DNA of 64,000 bases, from NCBI RefSeq assembly GCF_001953885.1, contig NZ_MQUS01000030.1, forward strand, positions 1-64,000, read 5' to 3'. Shown one piece after another: positions 22,978 to 31,900 of this stretch. The DNA comes from Streptomyces sp. IMTB 2501. Lineage in GTDB: Bacteria; Actinomycetota; Actinomycetes; Streptomycetales; Streptomycetaceae. Position 1 is the stretch's first letter. Each line of letters opens with the position of its first letter. Under the pieces are notes generated by a model that saw only the letters and a list, made by a program, of their open reading frames with translations, ran no database searches and was not told the DNA's origin. The position numbers and the translations under genes are program-made.

Positions 22978-24146
22978 CACCGGCGTCCCTTCGGCAGGCC
23001 GAGCAGCCGCTCGGCGATGATGTCGCGCTGGATCTCGTTGGTCCCGGCGTAGATGGGACCGGCGAGGGAGAAGGTGTGGCCCTCGGCCCAGCTGCCGTGG
23101 GCCGGGGCCTCCTGGGAGCCGTCGGCGAGTTCTGCGTACGGGCCGAGCAGGTCGAGGGCGGTCTCGTGGAGCGCGATGTCCAGTTCCGACCAGAACACCT
23201 TGTTCAGGCTGGACTCCGCGCCGATCGGTCTCCCTGCGGTCAGTCGGGAGGCGCCCGCGTAGGTGAACAGCTGGTAGGCGCGGGCGCCGATCACCGCGTC
23301 GGCCACCCGGTCGCGCAGCGCGGTGTCGGAGGGGGCGGCCCGGTCGTGCCACAGGGCGGTGAGGCGGTCGGCGGCGGCGGTGAACCGGCCGGGGCTGCGG
23401 AGAGTGAGCCCGCGCTCGTTGCCCGCTGTGCTCATCGCCACGCGCCAGCCCTGTCCGGGCTCGCCGATGACGTCCTCCTCGGGCACGAAGACCTCGTCGA
23501 GGAACAGCTCGGCGAAGGCGGGCTTGCCGTCCAGCCGCCCGATGGGCCGTACGGTCACTCCGTCGGCGTCCAGCGGGAACATCAGATACGTCAGTCCCTG
23601 GTGGGGCTTCGGGGTGTCGGGGTCGTTGCGGAAGAGGCCGAAGGCCCGGTCGGCGAACGCGGCCCGCGACGACCAGGTCTTCTGGCCGCTCAAGCGCCAG
23701 CCGCCGTCGGTCCGTACGGCGGTGGAGCGCAGGGAGGCGAGGTCCGAGCCGGCTTCCGGTTCGGACCAGGCCTGGGCCCAGATCACCTCGCCGCTCGCCA
23801 TGGGCGGCAGGATCCGGGCACGCTGCTCGGCAGTGCCGTGCTCGAAGAGGGTGGGGGCGAGGAGGTTGATGCCGTTCTGGTTGACGCGTCCTGGCGCGCC
23901 GGCGGCGTAGTACTCCTCCTCGAAGATCAGCCACTCGAAGGTGGTGGCCGCACGGCCGCCGTACTCCTCGGGCCAGGAGACCACCGACCAGCGGTCGGCG
24001 AACAGCGTGCGCTCCCACTCCCGATGGGCCGCGAAGCCCTCCGCTGTCTCCAGGGAGGGCAGCGGGGCGTCCGGGACGCTGGCGGCGAGCCAGGCGCGGG
24101 CCTCGGCCCGGAAAGCGTCCTCCGCGGCGGAGAAGTCCAGGTCCAT
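22977..24146 (-). CDS. fadE31: Acyl-CoA dehydrogenase, FadE31-like
   Basis: A 389-aa full-length acyl-CoA dehydrogenase from ATG 24146 (GAAGGAG). Typical segments: S-W-P-E-E-Y-G-G-R, W-A-Q-A-W-S-E-P-E-A-G-S-D-L (flavin/substrate loop), G-Q-K-T-W-S-S and the C-terminal Y-A-G-T-N-E-I-Q-R-D-I-I-A-E-R-L-L-G-L-P. It closely follows mycobacterial FadE31 as I recall it. Its ATG overlaps the stop of the enoyl-CoA hydratase gene (TGATG), and its own stop overlaps fadE32. Together the four minus-strand genes form one operon reading away from the operator at 25038. Confidence 0.9.
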   Translation of the reverse strand: MDLDFSAAEDAFRAEARAWLAASVPDAPLPSLETAEGFAAHREWERTLFADRWSVVSWPEEYGGRAATTFEWLIFEEEYYAAGAPGRVNQNGINLLAPTLFEHGTAEQRARILPPMASGEVIWAQAWSEPEAGSDLASLRSTAVRTDGGWRLSGQKTWSSRAAFADRAFGLFRNDPDTPKPHQGLTYLMFPLDADGVTVRPIGRLDGKPAFAELFLDEVFVPEEDVIGEPGQGWRVAMSTAGNERGLTLRSPGRFTAAADRLTALWHDRAAPSDTALRDRVADAVIGARAYQLFTYAGASRLTAGRPIGAESSLNKVFWSELDIALHETALDLLGPYAELADGSQEAPAHGSWAEGHTFSLAGPIYAGTNEIQRDIIAERLLGLPKGRR

Positions 24147-25024
24147 CAGGTCTCCTTCGTTCCGGCCGCCTTCATGGCGTGGATGTCCATGCCGCCGAGG
24201 GAGTCCTCGGCGGTCTCGGCGTTGTGGGCGTGGGCGAGGTGATGCAGTCCGAACACGGGGTCCAGCCCGGCGTGCAGCCCCTGCAGATCCTCGGCCTGGT
24301 TGACCGCGCGCTTGGTCAGCGCCAGGCCCATGCGCGGCATCCCGGCGATCCGTTCCGCCAACTCCCTTGTCCGGCCGGCAAGTTCCTCGCGTGGTACCAC
24401 CCGGTTGACCATGCCGATCTCGTACGCCCGCCGGGCGCTCATCCGGTCGCCGGTGTAGAGGAACTCCTTGGCGATCCGTGGCGGCATGACCCACGGGTGG
24501 GCGAAGAACTCGACACCGGGGATGCCCATCCGCACCACGGGGTCGGCGAAGAACGCGTCGTCGGAGGCGACGATCAGGTCGCAGACCCAGGCGAGCATCA
24601 GCCCGCCCGCGACGCACGCGCCCTGCACCGAGGCGATCACGGGCTTGGGCAGCTCGCGCCAGCGGCGGCACATGCCCAGATAGACCTCGGACTCGCGGGC
24701 GAAGCGGCCTTCGGCGCCCGCCTTGTCCGAGTGGTCCCACCACAGTCCGGCCTTGCGGTCGAACGGCAGGTGGGCGTCACGCTCGGGGCTGCCGATGTCG
24801 TGCCCGGCCGAGAAGTGCTTTCCCGTACCGGCGAGGACCATGACCTTGACCTCGTCGTCGTCGGCCGCGCGGTAGAAGGCGCGGTCCAGGGCGTAGGTCA
24901 TCGCGGAGTTCTGGGCGTTGTGGTAGTCGGGCCGGTTCATGGTGACGGTGGCGACCGGGCCCCGCTTCTCGTAGAGCACCGGGCCGTCGGGCGTCGCCCG
25001 GGCCTCGTCGTGGGCAGCGGACAT
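24146..25024 (-). CDS. Enoyl-CoA hydratase/isomerase family protein
   Basis: A 292-aa crotonase-fold protein from ATG 25024, preceded by GAAGGAGGGG. Oxyanion-hole segments are visible: F-S-A-G-H-D-I-G and Q-G-A-C-V-A-G-G-L-M-L-A. Hydratase Glu positions are not clear; in their place are A-S-D-D-A-F-F-A-D-P and G-I-P-G-V-E-F-F, so hydratase, isomerase or hydrolase activity remain possible. It is the first gene of the fadE31-32-33 operon and is divergently arranged with fadE30 across a KstR2-like operator. Inferred role: beta-oxidation of steroid-derived acyl-CoA. Confidence 0.9.
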   Translation of the reverse strand: MSAAHDEARATPDGPVLYEKRGPVATVTMNRPDYHNAQNSAMTYALDRAFYRAADDDEVKVMVLAGTGKHFSAGHDIGSPERDAHLPFDRKAGLWWDHSDKAGAEGRFARESEVYLGMCRRWRELPKPVIASVQGACVAGGLMLAWVCDLIVASDDAFFADPVVRMGIPGVEFFAHPWVMPPRIAKEFLYTGDRMSARRAYEIGMVNRVVPREELAGRTRELAERIAGMPRMGLALTKRAVNQAEDLQGLHAGLDPVFGLHHLAHAHNAETAEDSLGGMDIHAMKAAGTKET

Positions 25025-25037
25025 CGACCCCTCCTTC

Positions 25038-25057
25038 CCTAACAAGTGTTTGGTAGG
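25038..25057. promoter_or_regulatory. KstR2-like operator in the divergent ech/fadE30 promoter
   Basis: CCTAACAAGTGTTTGGTAGG is an imperfect inverted repeat (arms CCTAnCAA / TTGnTAGG). The central 14 bp (25041-25054) match the KstR2 consensus AnCAAGnnCTTGnT at all but one specified position. It lies between the two divergent starts (25024 and 25071), and the same motif recurs at 34293-34311. The likely binder is the TetR protein encoded at 27044. Confidence 0.7.
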
Positions 25058-25070
25058 TTAACGTACCGCC

Positions 25071-26237
25071 ATGAGCAGCGTCGAGGAGTTCCGCGCGGAG
25101 ATCCGCGCCTGGCTGCGGGCCAACCTCACCGGTGAGTTCGCGGACCTGCGCGGGCGCGGCGGGCCGGGACGGGAACACGAGGCCTTCGCCGAACGCCTCG
25201 CCTGGGAGCGGCACTTGGCGACCGCGGGGTGGACCTGCGTCGGGTGGCCGAAGGAGTACGGCGGCCGGGGTGCGACCCTGGAGCAACAGGTCGCCCTGCA
25301 CGAGGAGTACGCGCTCGCGGACGCCCCCGCCCGCGTGAACCACATCGGCGAGCAGCTCCTCGGACCCACCCTGATCGCTTTCGGCACACCCGGGCAGCGC
25401 GAGCGGTTCCTCCCGCGGATCGTGGCGGTCGAGGAGCTGTGGTGCCAGGGCTACAGCGAGCCGGACGCCGGGTCGGACCTGGCGAACGTACGGACCCGGG
25501 GCGAGCGGCACGGGGCGCAGTGGGCGGTGACGGGGCAGAAGATCTGGACCTCGCTCGCGCACGAGTCCGACTGGTGTTTCGTCCTCGCCCGCACCGAACC
25601 CGGCTCCACCCGGCATCAGGGGCTGTCCTACCTGCTGGTGCCGCTGGACCAGCCCGGTGTCGAGATCCGGCCGATCACCCAGCTGACCGGCACGTCCGAG
25701 TTCAACGAGGTGTTCTTCGACGGGGCCCGCACGGAGGCGTCGAACATCGTCGGGGCACCGGGGGAGGGGTGGAAGGTCGCCATGGCCACCCTCGGCTTCG
25801 AACGCGGGGTGTCCACCCTGGGCCAGCAGGTCGGCTTCCGCCACGAGCTGGAAGCGGTCATCGAGCTGGCGAAGCGCAACGGCGCGGCCGCGGACCCGCT
25901 GATCCGCGACCGTATCGCCCGGGCCTGGACGGGCCTGGAGACGATCCGGTTCAACGCCCTGCGCATGCTGGAGGGCGTCGCGGCCGGGGCCCCCGGCCCC
26001 GAAGCCTCCATCGGGAAGATCTTCTGGGCCACCTGGCACCGGGAGCTGGGCGAACTCGCCATGGACGTCTGCGGTGCCGACGGCATGCTCGCGGCCGGCG
26101 AGCCGTACGACCTGACCGACTGGCAGCGGCTGTTCCTCTTCTCCCGCTCCGACACCCTCTACGCCGGGTCGAACGAGATCCAGCGGAACATCATCGCCGA
26201 GCGCGTCCTCGGCCTGCCCAAGGAGGCCCGCCCATGA
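25071..26237 (+). CDS. fadE30: Acyl-CoA dehydrogenase FadE30
   Basis: A 388-aa protein very similar throughout to mycobacterial FadE30: S-V-E-E-F-R-A-E-I-R-A-W-L, G-P-G-R-E-H-E-A-F, W-C-Q-G-Y-S-E-P-D-A-G-S-D-L-A-N-V, W-T-S-L-A-H, E-F-N-E-V-F-F-D, E-R-G-V-S-T-L-G-Q-Q and the terminal S-N-E-I-Q-R-N-I-I-A-E-R-V-L-G-L-P. FadE30 dehydrogenates 5-hydroxy-HIP-CoA, an early step in degradation of the last two steroid rings. The start lies 14 bp after the operator. Its stop overlaps the ipdF start (ATGA), so the two are co-translated. Confidence 0.9.
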   Translation: MSSVEEFRAEIRAWLRANLTGEFADLRGRGGPGREHEAFAERLAWERHLATAGWTCVGWPKEYGGRGATLEQQVALHEEYALADAPARVNHIGEQLLGPTLIAFGTPGQRERFLPRIVAVEELWCQGYSEPDAGSDLANVRTRGERHGAQWAVTGQKIWTSLAHESDWCFVLARTEPGSTRHQGLSYLLVPLDQPGVEIRPITQLTGTSEFNEVFFDGARTEASNIVGAPGEGWKVAMATLGFERGVSTLGQQVGFRHELEAVIELAKRNGAAADPLIRDRIARAWTGLETIRFNALRMLEGVAAGAPGPEASIGKIFWATWHRELGELAMDVCGADGMLAAGEPYDLTDWQRLFLFSRSDTLYAGSNEIQRNIIAERVLGLPKEARP

Positions 26238-27028
26238 CTGTTGCGAACACGCGGCCGCCGTACGTCCCCGGCCACGGTCTGCTCGCCGGGCGCACCGCCG
26301 TCATCACCGCCGCCGCGGGCGCGGGCATCGGCGGGGCATCGGCCCGGCGGCTGCTGGAGGAGGGCGCCAGGGTCGTCGTCTCCGACGCCCACGCCCGCAG
26401 GCTCAAGGAGTCCGAGGCCGAGCTGGCCGCCGAGTTCGGCACGGACCGGGTGGCCGCGCTGCCCTGCGACGTGACCGACGAGGCACAGGTCGGCGCGCTG
26501 TTCGACCTCGCCGAGGAACGCCACGGCCGGCTCGACATCGTGGTCAACAACGCCGGCCTCGGCGGCACCGCCGAGCTGGTCGAGATGAGCGACGATCAGT
26601 GGGGGAAGGTCCTCGACGTCACCTTGAACGGCACCTTCCGCTGCACTCGCGCCGCCCTGCGCCGGATGAGGACGGCAGGTGGCGGGGGCGTGATCGTCAA
26701 CAACGCCTCCGTGGTCGGCTGGCGCGCGCAGAAGGGCCAGGCGCACTACGCCGCCGCCAAGGCCGGGGTCATGGCCCTGACCCGCTGCGCCGCGCTGGAG
26801 GCCGCCGAGTACGGCGTACGCGTCAATGCCGTCTCGCCGAGCCTGGCCATGCACCCGCACCTGGCCAAGGTCACCACCCCCGAGCTGCTGGCGGAGTTGA
26901 CCGCCCGTGAGGCGTTCGGGCGTTACGCCGAGCCGTGGGAGGTGGCCAATGTCATCGTCTTCCTCGCCAGCGGCTACTCCTCGTACCTGACCGGGGAGGT
27001 CCTGTCGGTCAGCAGCCAGCACCCATGA
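26234..27028 (+). CDS. ipdF: Short-chain dehydrogenase IpdF
   Basis: A 264-aa SDR. The cofactor loop is the distinctive T-A-A-A-G-A-G-I-G of IpdF rather than the common T-G-x-x-x-G-I-G. N-N-A-G-L-G-G, S-V-V-G-W-R-A-Q-K and Y-A-A-A-K (catalytic Tyr/Lys) follow, and the protein ends L-T-G-E-V-L-S-V-S-S-Q-H-P, as in the mycobacterial enzyme. IpdF oxidises the ring-C hydroxyl of HIP-CoA-derived intermediates. ATG 26234 overlaps the fadE30 stop by 4 nt; kstR2 follows 15 nt downstream. Confidence 0.9.
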   Translation: MTVANTRPPYVPGHGLLAGRTAVITAAAGAGIGGASARRLLEEGARVVVSDAHARRLKESEAELAAEFGTDRVAALPCDVTDEAQVGALFDLAEERHGRLDIVVNNAGLGGTAELVEMSDDQWGKVLDVTLNGTFRCTRAALRRMRTAGGGGVIVNNASVVGWRAQKGQAHYAAAKAGVMALTRCAALEAAEYGVRVNAVSPSLAMHPHLAKVTTPELLAELTAREAFGRYAEPWEVANVIVFLASGYSSYLTGEVLSVSSQHP

Positions 27029-27043
27029 GGCGAGAATGGCCGG

Positions 27044-27658
27044 GTGCCGAAGAACAGCGAGAAGACCACCGTGAGCCCGTCGCCCGAGCGGCGCGAAGAA
27101 CTGCTGGCGACCGCCGCCGAGGTGTTCGCCGCGCAGGGATACAACGCGACCACCGTCCGCAAGATCGCCGACGCCGCCGGGATGCTTGCAGGCAGCCTCT
27201 ACTACCACTTCGACTCCAAGGAGTCGATGCTCGACGAAATCCTCTCCACCTTCCTGGACGAGCTGTGGGCCCGGTACGACGCCGTGCTCGCTTCCGGGCT
27301 CGGCCCCCGGGAGACGCTCGAGGCGCTCGTGACGGAATCCTTCCGGGAGATCGACCGGCACCGTGCCGCCGTCGCCATCTACCAGAAGGAGTCCAAGCAC
27401 CTGCTGGACCAGCCACGATTCCGCTACCTCACGGATTCGCAAGCCAGGTTCGAGAAGGCGTGGCTGGGCACGCTGGAGCGCGGGGTGGCCGCCCAGGTCT
27501 TCCGCGCCGACCTGGACATCCGGCTCACCTACCGCTTCCTGCGCGACACCGTCTGGGTCGCCGCGTCGTGGTACCGGCCGGGCGGACAGCACAGCCCCGA
27601 GGAGATCGCTCGCCAGTACCTGTCGATGGTGCTGGAGGGCATCGCCGTCCGCGAATGA
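27044..27658 (+). CDS. kstR2: TetR-family repressor KstR2
   Basis: A 204-aa TetR protein. The N-terminal helix-turn-helix (E-V-F-A-A-Q-G-Y-N-A-T-T-V-R-K-I-A-D-A-A-G) is followed by G-S-L-Y-Y-H-F-D-S-K-E-S-M-L-D-E. The C-terminal domain contains Y-R-F-L-R-D-T-V-W-V and W-Y-R-P-G-G, shared with mycobacterial KstR2. KstR2 represses the HIP-degradation genes and is released by HIP-CoA. The surrounding genes and the two matching operators support orthology. GTG 27044 has only a weak ribosome binding site; GTG 27071 is an alternative start. It is co-oriented with ipdF and fadA6. Confidence 0.88.
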   Translation: MPKNSEKTTVSPSPERREELLATAAEVFAAQGYNATTVRKIADAAGMLAGSLYYHFDSKESMLDEILSTFLDELWARYDAVLASGLGPRETLEALVTESFREIDRHRAAVAIYQKESKHLLDQPRFRYLTDSQARFEKAWLGTLERGVAAQVFRADLDIRLTYRFLRDTVWVAASWYRPGGQHSPEEIARQYLSMVLEGIAVRE

Positions 27659-27689
27659 CACTGGAAACCTCACAGAAGGAGCAGCAGGC

Positions 27690-28847
27690 ATGCCCGAGGC
27701 ATACATCGTCGAAGCCGTACGCACCCCGGTCGGCAGGCGGAACGGCGGGCTCGCCGCCGTCCACCCGGCCGACCTCGGCGCCCATGTGCTGAAGGCGCTG
27801 ATGGAGCGCTCGGGTGCCGACCCGGCCGCCGTCGAGGACGTCGTCCTCGGCTGCCTGGACACCGTCGGGCCGCAGGCCGGCGACATCGCCCGCACCTGCT
27901 GGCTCGCCGCGGGACTGCCCGAGGAGGTCCCCGGCGTGACCGTCGACCGCCAGTGCGGCTCCTCCCAGCAGGCCCTGCACTTCGCCGCCCAAGGTGTCCT
28001 CTCCGGCACCCAGGATCTGGTGGTTGCGGGAGGTGTGCAGAACATGTCGCAGATTCCCATCGCCTTCGCCAGCCGCCAGGCCGCCGAGCCGCTGGGGCTG
28101 ACCGAGGGCCCGTACGCAGGCTCCGCGGGCTGGCGCGCCCGCTACGGCGACCAGCCGGTCAACCAGTTCCACGGCGCCGAACTCATCGCCGAGAAGTGGC
28201 ACATATCCCGCCGCGACATGGAGGAGTTCGCCCTTCGCTCGCACCAGCGGGCGATCCGCGCCATCGACGAGGGCCGCTTCCACCGCGAGACGGTGCCCTG
28301 GGGCGACGTCACCACCGACGAAGGCCCCCGCCGTGACACCGGCCTGGAGAAGATGGCGGCCCTGAAGCCGCTGATCGACGGCGGCCGGCTCACCGCCGCC
28401 GTCTCCTCCCAGGTCTCCGACGGCGCCTCGGCGATGCTGCTCGCCTCCGAGCGGGCCGTACGCGAGCACGGGCTCACCCCGCGCGCCCGCATCCACCACC
28501 TGTCCGCACGAGGCGAAGACCCGATCCGGATGCTGTCCGCGCCGATACCGGCCACGGCATACGCGCTGAAGAAGGCCGGGATGACGCTCGACGACATCGA
28601 CCTGGTCGAGATCAACGAGGCCTTCGCCTCCGTGGTGCTGGCGTGGCTGAAGGAGACCGGCGCCGACCCGGAGAAGGTCAACGTCAACGGCGGCGCCATC
28701 GCCCTCGGACACCCCCTGGGCGCCACCGGAACCAAGCTCATGACCACGCTGCTGCACGAACTGGAGCGCACCGGCGGCCGCTACGGCCTGCAGACCATGT
28801 GCGAGGGCGGCGGCCAAGCCAATGTCACCATCATCGAGCGCCTCTGA
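27690..28847 (+). CDS. fadA6: Acetyl-CoA acyltransferase (thiolase) FadA6
   Basis: A 385-aa thiolase from ATG 27690 (AAGGAG upstream). The catalytic cysteine Cys89 is in V-D-R-Q-C-G-S-S-Q-Q-A. E-I-N-E-A-F-A, G-G-A-I-A-L-G-H-P-L-G-A-T-G and the second active-site cysteine in T-M-C-E-G-G-G are all present. The sequence closely parallels mycobacterial FadA6, which thiolyses a beta-ketoacyl-CoA formed after ring C opening. It ends the fadE30-ipdF-kstR2-fadA6 operon, followed by a hairpin terminator shared with the opposing genes. Confidence 0.9.
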   Translation: MPEAYIVEAVRTPVGRRNGGLAAVHPADLGAHVLKALMERSGADPAAVEDVVLGCLDTVGPQAGDIARTCWLAAGLPEEVPGVTVDRQCGSSQQALHFAAQGVLSGTQDLVVAGGVQNMSQIPIAFASRQAAEPLGLTEGPYAGSAGWRARYGDQPVNQFHGAELIAEKWHISRRDMEEFALRSHQRAIRAIDEGRFHRETVPWGDVTTDEGPRRDTGLEKMAALKPLIDGGRLTAAVSSQVSDGASAMLLASERAVREHGLTPRARIHHLSARGEDPIRMLSAPIPATAYALKKAGMTLDDIDLVEINEAFASVVLAWLKETGADPEKVNVNGGAIALGHPLGATGTKLMTTLLHELERTGGRYGLQTMCEGGGQANVTIIERL

Positions 28848-28869
28848 CGTACGACCGCCGCACACCTGC

Positions 28870-28903
28870 TTCCTGATGGCGCATCAGGAACGTTTTCGGA
28901 ACG
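28870..28903. terminator. Bidirectional hairpin terminator
   Basis: A 9-bp perfect stem (TTCCTGATG 28870-28878, complement 28882-28890, 3-nt loop) is followed by CGTTTTCGGAACG, a second small hairpin. It stands between the converging fadA6 and LLM genes and could serve both. Confidence 0.7.
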
Positions 28904-28977
28904 TACACGTCGCGTCAGCGGTCACCGCGCGACCTGGTCGCCCGCGAGGACGACGGTGTCGATGACCTGGACCCCGC

Positions 28978-29858
28978 TCATGACAGCTTCTCCAGGACCG
29001 TGGCACGGTAGCGGTCGGCCTGGTCGCGCAGTGCGGCGAGCCCTCGCGGGCCCGACAGGCCGTTCGCGCCCCGGATACGGGGGGCGATGACAAGGCGGGT
29101 CGCGCCCGCCTCGGTGAAGCCGCGCACCCAGGACGGGTCGGACTCGCGGGCGCGGTCGAAGGAGCCGGTCCACACCGTGATCTCCACGGCGTCCTCGGTC
29201 CGCCCCGCCTCGCGCAGCAGGCCGGCCTGGCGGGAGAAGTCCTCCGGGCCGATCGTGTACGGGAACCAGCCGTCGCCGATGCGGCCCGCCCGGCGGACGG
29301 CCGGATCGCTGTCCCCACCGAGGACGACGGGCACCACCTCGCTCTCAGGTCCCGGCAGGGAGCGCAGACCGTCGAAGGAGATGTGCCGCCCCTGGTACGA
29401 GGCGGGGCCGCCGGCCCACAGCGCGCGCATCGCGCCCACGCACTCCCCCAGCCGGCGCCCCCGGTCCCGGTAGGGCACGCCGACGGCGGCGTACTCCTCC
29501 TTCTGCCAGCCGATGCCGAGCCCCAGCGGCAGCCAGCCGCCGGAGTGCCGGTCGATCGTCGCGGCGCGCTTGGCCAGGACCACCGGGCTGTGCCGAAGCG
29601 CAGGGGGCCGGACGCGCCGGCGAGGAACGTGATGGTCTCCCGCGGGTCGGGCAGGGGAACGGACCTGGAACTGCCCGGGATCCGCCCGTCCCGGGGGTAG
29701 GGATACAGCGGTTCGTAGCCGTCGGCGATGACCACGTGCTCGACCGTCCACAGCGACTCGACGCCGCACTCCTCCAGCGTGCCCGCAAGGTCGCGCAGGA
29801 AGCCGCCCGAGGTGATCAGGCCGTCGCCGAACGGCGCCATCATGCCCAGTCTCAGCAT
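28978..29858 (-). pseudogene. LLM-class flavin-dependent oxidoreductase, frameshifted by a small deletion
   Basis: From ATG 29858 the frame encodes a normal N-terminus (L-R-L-G-M-M-A-P-F-G, W-T-V-E-H-V-V-I) up to G-P-L-R-F-G-T at about 29600. Homology then continues in another frame from H-S-P-V-V-L-A-K-R-A-A-T-I-D-R to the stop at 28978. The usual segment between (about eight residues of the strand after LRFGT) is missing, so a deletion that also shifts the frame is more likely than a base-calling error. Intact relatives are FMN- or F420-dependent oxidoreductases found in steroid clusters. The stop overlaps an ATG (28981) opening only a 19-codon frame, probably the stub of a lost downstream gene. 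Confidence 0.75.
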
Positions 29859-29871
29859 GCGGGGTGATCCC

Positions 29872-30810
29872 TCACTTCAGCAGTCCGGCGCGGAGCTTCG
29901 CCAGGGTCGGCGTGTCCAGGCCGAGGCCTTGCGTCAGATAGCCGTGGAGGCTGCCGTAGTCGTGCCCGGCCTGGTCGAGGGCCGCCGCGAGGTAGTCCTC
30001 GCGGACTTCCTGGAGCGGGATGAGCAGGTCCGGGTCCTCCATCAGGCCGGCCTTCTCCAGCCCCTCGCGGGTCCTGCGGTCGGCCTCCGCACGGAAGTCG
30101 TTGGAGAGCAGGTAGTCCTTTTCGGCGGTCCCGGAAGGGACGCCGACGGCACGCAGCAGGAGATAGCTCATCCAGCCGGTGCGGTCCTTGCCGGCGGTGC
30201 AGTGGTACAGCAGCGGAGACCGCTTGTGGTCCGCGATGTCCCGCAGGGTCCCGGCGAACTGACGGCGGTCGTCCACGTCGGTGACGAAGGTGCGGTAGAC
30301 GGAGCGCATCAGCTGCTCCGCCTTCCCGTCGCCCAGCATCTCCCGCTGCCTGACCGGGTCCTTGGAGCCGATGACCGCCAGGATCCTGGCGGACAACCCG
30401 AGGTCGTCCACGGGCCGGGAGGTCACCTTGAGGCCGTCCGGAAGGCGGTCGGCGCCGTCGCGCCGGACCTCGTCCGGGGTGCGGAAGTCCACGACGGTGT
30501 GCAGGCGCAGTGTGGACAGTTTCGCGATGTCCGTGTCGGTCAGCTTTCCGAGGGCGTCGGCGCGGAAGACCCGGCCGTAGCGCACCTCGCGGCCCGTCAC
30601 CGTGTGGTAGCCACCGAGGTCGCGGACGTTGACCGCCCCGTCGAGCGCGATGTGGCGGACGGTGTCCACGCCGTGCTCACGGGGCGTGGTGGTGACGGCG
30701 GCCGCGGGCGGTGCCGGAGAGGAATCGGCCGCGGCCGGAGCGGGCAGACAGCAGACGACCACAGTGGAGATCACGGCTCCGGTCGCACGGCGGATGCCGG
30801 CAGCACGCAT
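29872..30810 (-). CDS. Secreted tyrosine-protein phosphatase
   Basis: A 312-aa protein with a signal peptide (about 10-28, ending A-A-A-D) and the PtpB/SIW14-like phosphatase signature H-C-T-A-G-K-D-R-T-G, with Cys204 nucleophile and Arg210. An N-terminal N-V-R-D-L-G-G motif and F-R-A-D-A-L, typical of this subfamily, are also present. It hydrolyses phosphotyrosine or phosphoinositide-like substrates outside the cytoplasm. GGAG precedes ATG 30810. It sits between ipdC and the LLM gene in the same direction, 25 nt after ipdC, so it may be co-transcribed, but it has no evident role in steroid breakdown and looks like an insertion into the operon. Confidence 0.9.
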   Translation of the reverse strand: MRAAGIRRATGAVISTVVVCCLPAPAAADSSPAPPAAAVTTTPREHGVDTVRHIALDGAVNVRDLGGYHTVTGREVRYGRVFRADALGKLTDTDIAKLSTLRLHTVVDFRTPDEVRRDGADRLPDGLKVTSRPVDDLGLSARILAVIGSKDPVRQREMLGDGKAEQLMRSVYRTFVTDVDDRRQFAGTLRDIADHKRSPLLYHCTAGKDRTGWMSYLLLRAVGVPSGTAEKDYLLSNDFRAEADRRTREGLEKAGLMEDPDLLIPLQEVREDYLAAALDQAGHDYGSLHGYLTQGLGLDTPTLAKLRAGLLK

Positions 30811-30835
30811 GGGATCAACTCCAGGAGTGGGGGAT

Positions 30836-31900
30836 TCAGCCGCCCGGCGGCAGGGCGCGCAGGGTGGCCCGGGCCTCGGTCATGATGCGGTCGACGAGGT
30901 CGGTGCAGGACGGCAGGTCGTCGATCAGCCCCGCGACCTGGCCGGAGGCCATCACTCCGAGGTCGGTGCGGCCCTCGACCATGGATGCCTTGAGCAGCAT
31001 GGGTGTGTTGGCGGCCAGCAGCACCTGACTCCAGGTCAGTTCCTTGCCGTGCTTCATGGCCAGGCCGTCGCGCGCCATCCGGGCCCAGCTCATGCCGGTG
31101 TGCTTCTTGAACCCCGCCGCGTGGCGGATCGCCCGGAGCAGGGCGGCGGTTCGTGCCGAGCGCTCAAGGGCGTCGACCAGGTCGGTGCGCAGCATCCGGT
31201 GCGGCAGGCCGTCGACCTTGGTGGTGACGGTGACGTCCTGGACCGACGCGGCCAGGTACCTGGCCTTGACCGCGCCGGGGACGGTGCTGTCGGAGGTGAG
31301 CAGGAACCGGGTGCCCATGGCGATCCCGGCGGCGCCGTAGGCCAGTGCGGCGACGAGGCCGCGGCCGTCGTGGAAGCCGCCGGCCGCGATGACGGGGATG
31401 TCCACGGCGTCCACGATCTGGGGGAGGAGGACGGTGGTGGCGACGTTGCCGGTGTGGCCGCCGCCCTCGGCGCCCTGCACCACCACCGCGTCGGCGCCCC
31501 ACGCGGCGACCTTCTCGGCGTGCCGCCGGGCGCCGATGGAGGGGATGACGACGACTCCGGCGTCCTTGAGCCGTGCGATCAGCTCCCGGGAGGGCGCGAG
31601 TGCGAACGAGGCGACCTTCACCCCCTCGTCGATGATGATCCGTACACGCTCGGCCGCGTCCCCGGCGTCCGCCCGCAGGTTGACTCCGAAGGGTGCGTCC
31701 GTGCGGCCCTTCACCTCGCGGACGGCGGAGCGGAGCTGTGCGATGGTCATGGTGGCGGAGGCGAGGATGCCGAGTGCTCCGGCGCCCGCGACGGCCGAGA
31801 CCAGGCGGGGTCCGGCCACCCACCCCATGCCGGTCTGCACGACGGGGTGCCGGACTCCGACGAGCCTGGTCAGGGGGGTCTCGATCCTGATGTCCGTCAT
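30836..31900 (-). CDS. ipdC: Flavin-dependent enzyme IpdC (nitronate monooxygenase family)
   Basis: A 354-aa TIM-barrel flavoprotein with P-V-V-Q-T-G-M-G-W, G-V-N-L, V-V-V-Q-G-A-E-G-G-G-H and A-A-G-G-F-H-D-G-R-G, the FMN-binding pattern of the nitronate monooxygenase/enoyl reductase family. The C-terminus (W-A-R-M-A-R-D-G-L, A-N-T-P-M-L-L-K) is characteristic of IpdC. In the HIP-CoA pathway IpdC acts on a ring-C intermediate before ring hydrolysis. Its ATG overlaps the ipdB stop by 4 nt. Confidence 0.88.
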   Translation of the reverse strand: MTDIRIETPLTRLVGVRHPVVQTGMGWVAGPRLVSAVAGAGALGILASATMTIAQLRSAVREVKGRTDAPFGVNLRADAGDAAERVRIIIDEGVKVASFALAPSRELIARLKDAGVVVIPSIGARRHAEKVAAWGADAVVVQGAEGGGHTGNVATTVLLPQIVDAVDIPVIAAGGFHDGRGLVAALAYGAAGIAMGTRFLLTSDSTVPGAVKARYLAASVQDVTVTTKVDGLPHRMLRTDLVDALERSARTAALLRAIRHAAGFKKHTGMSWARMARDGLAMKHGKELTWSQVLLAANTPMLLKASMVEGRTDLGVMASGQVAGLIDDLPSCTDLVDRIMTEARATLRALPPGG

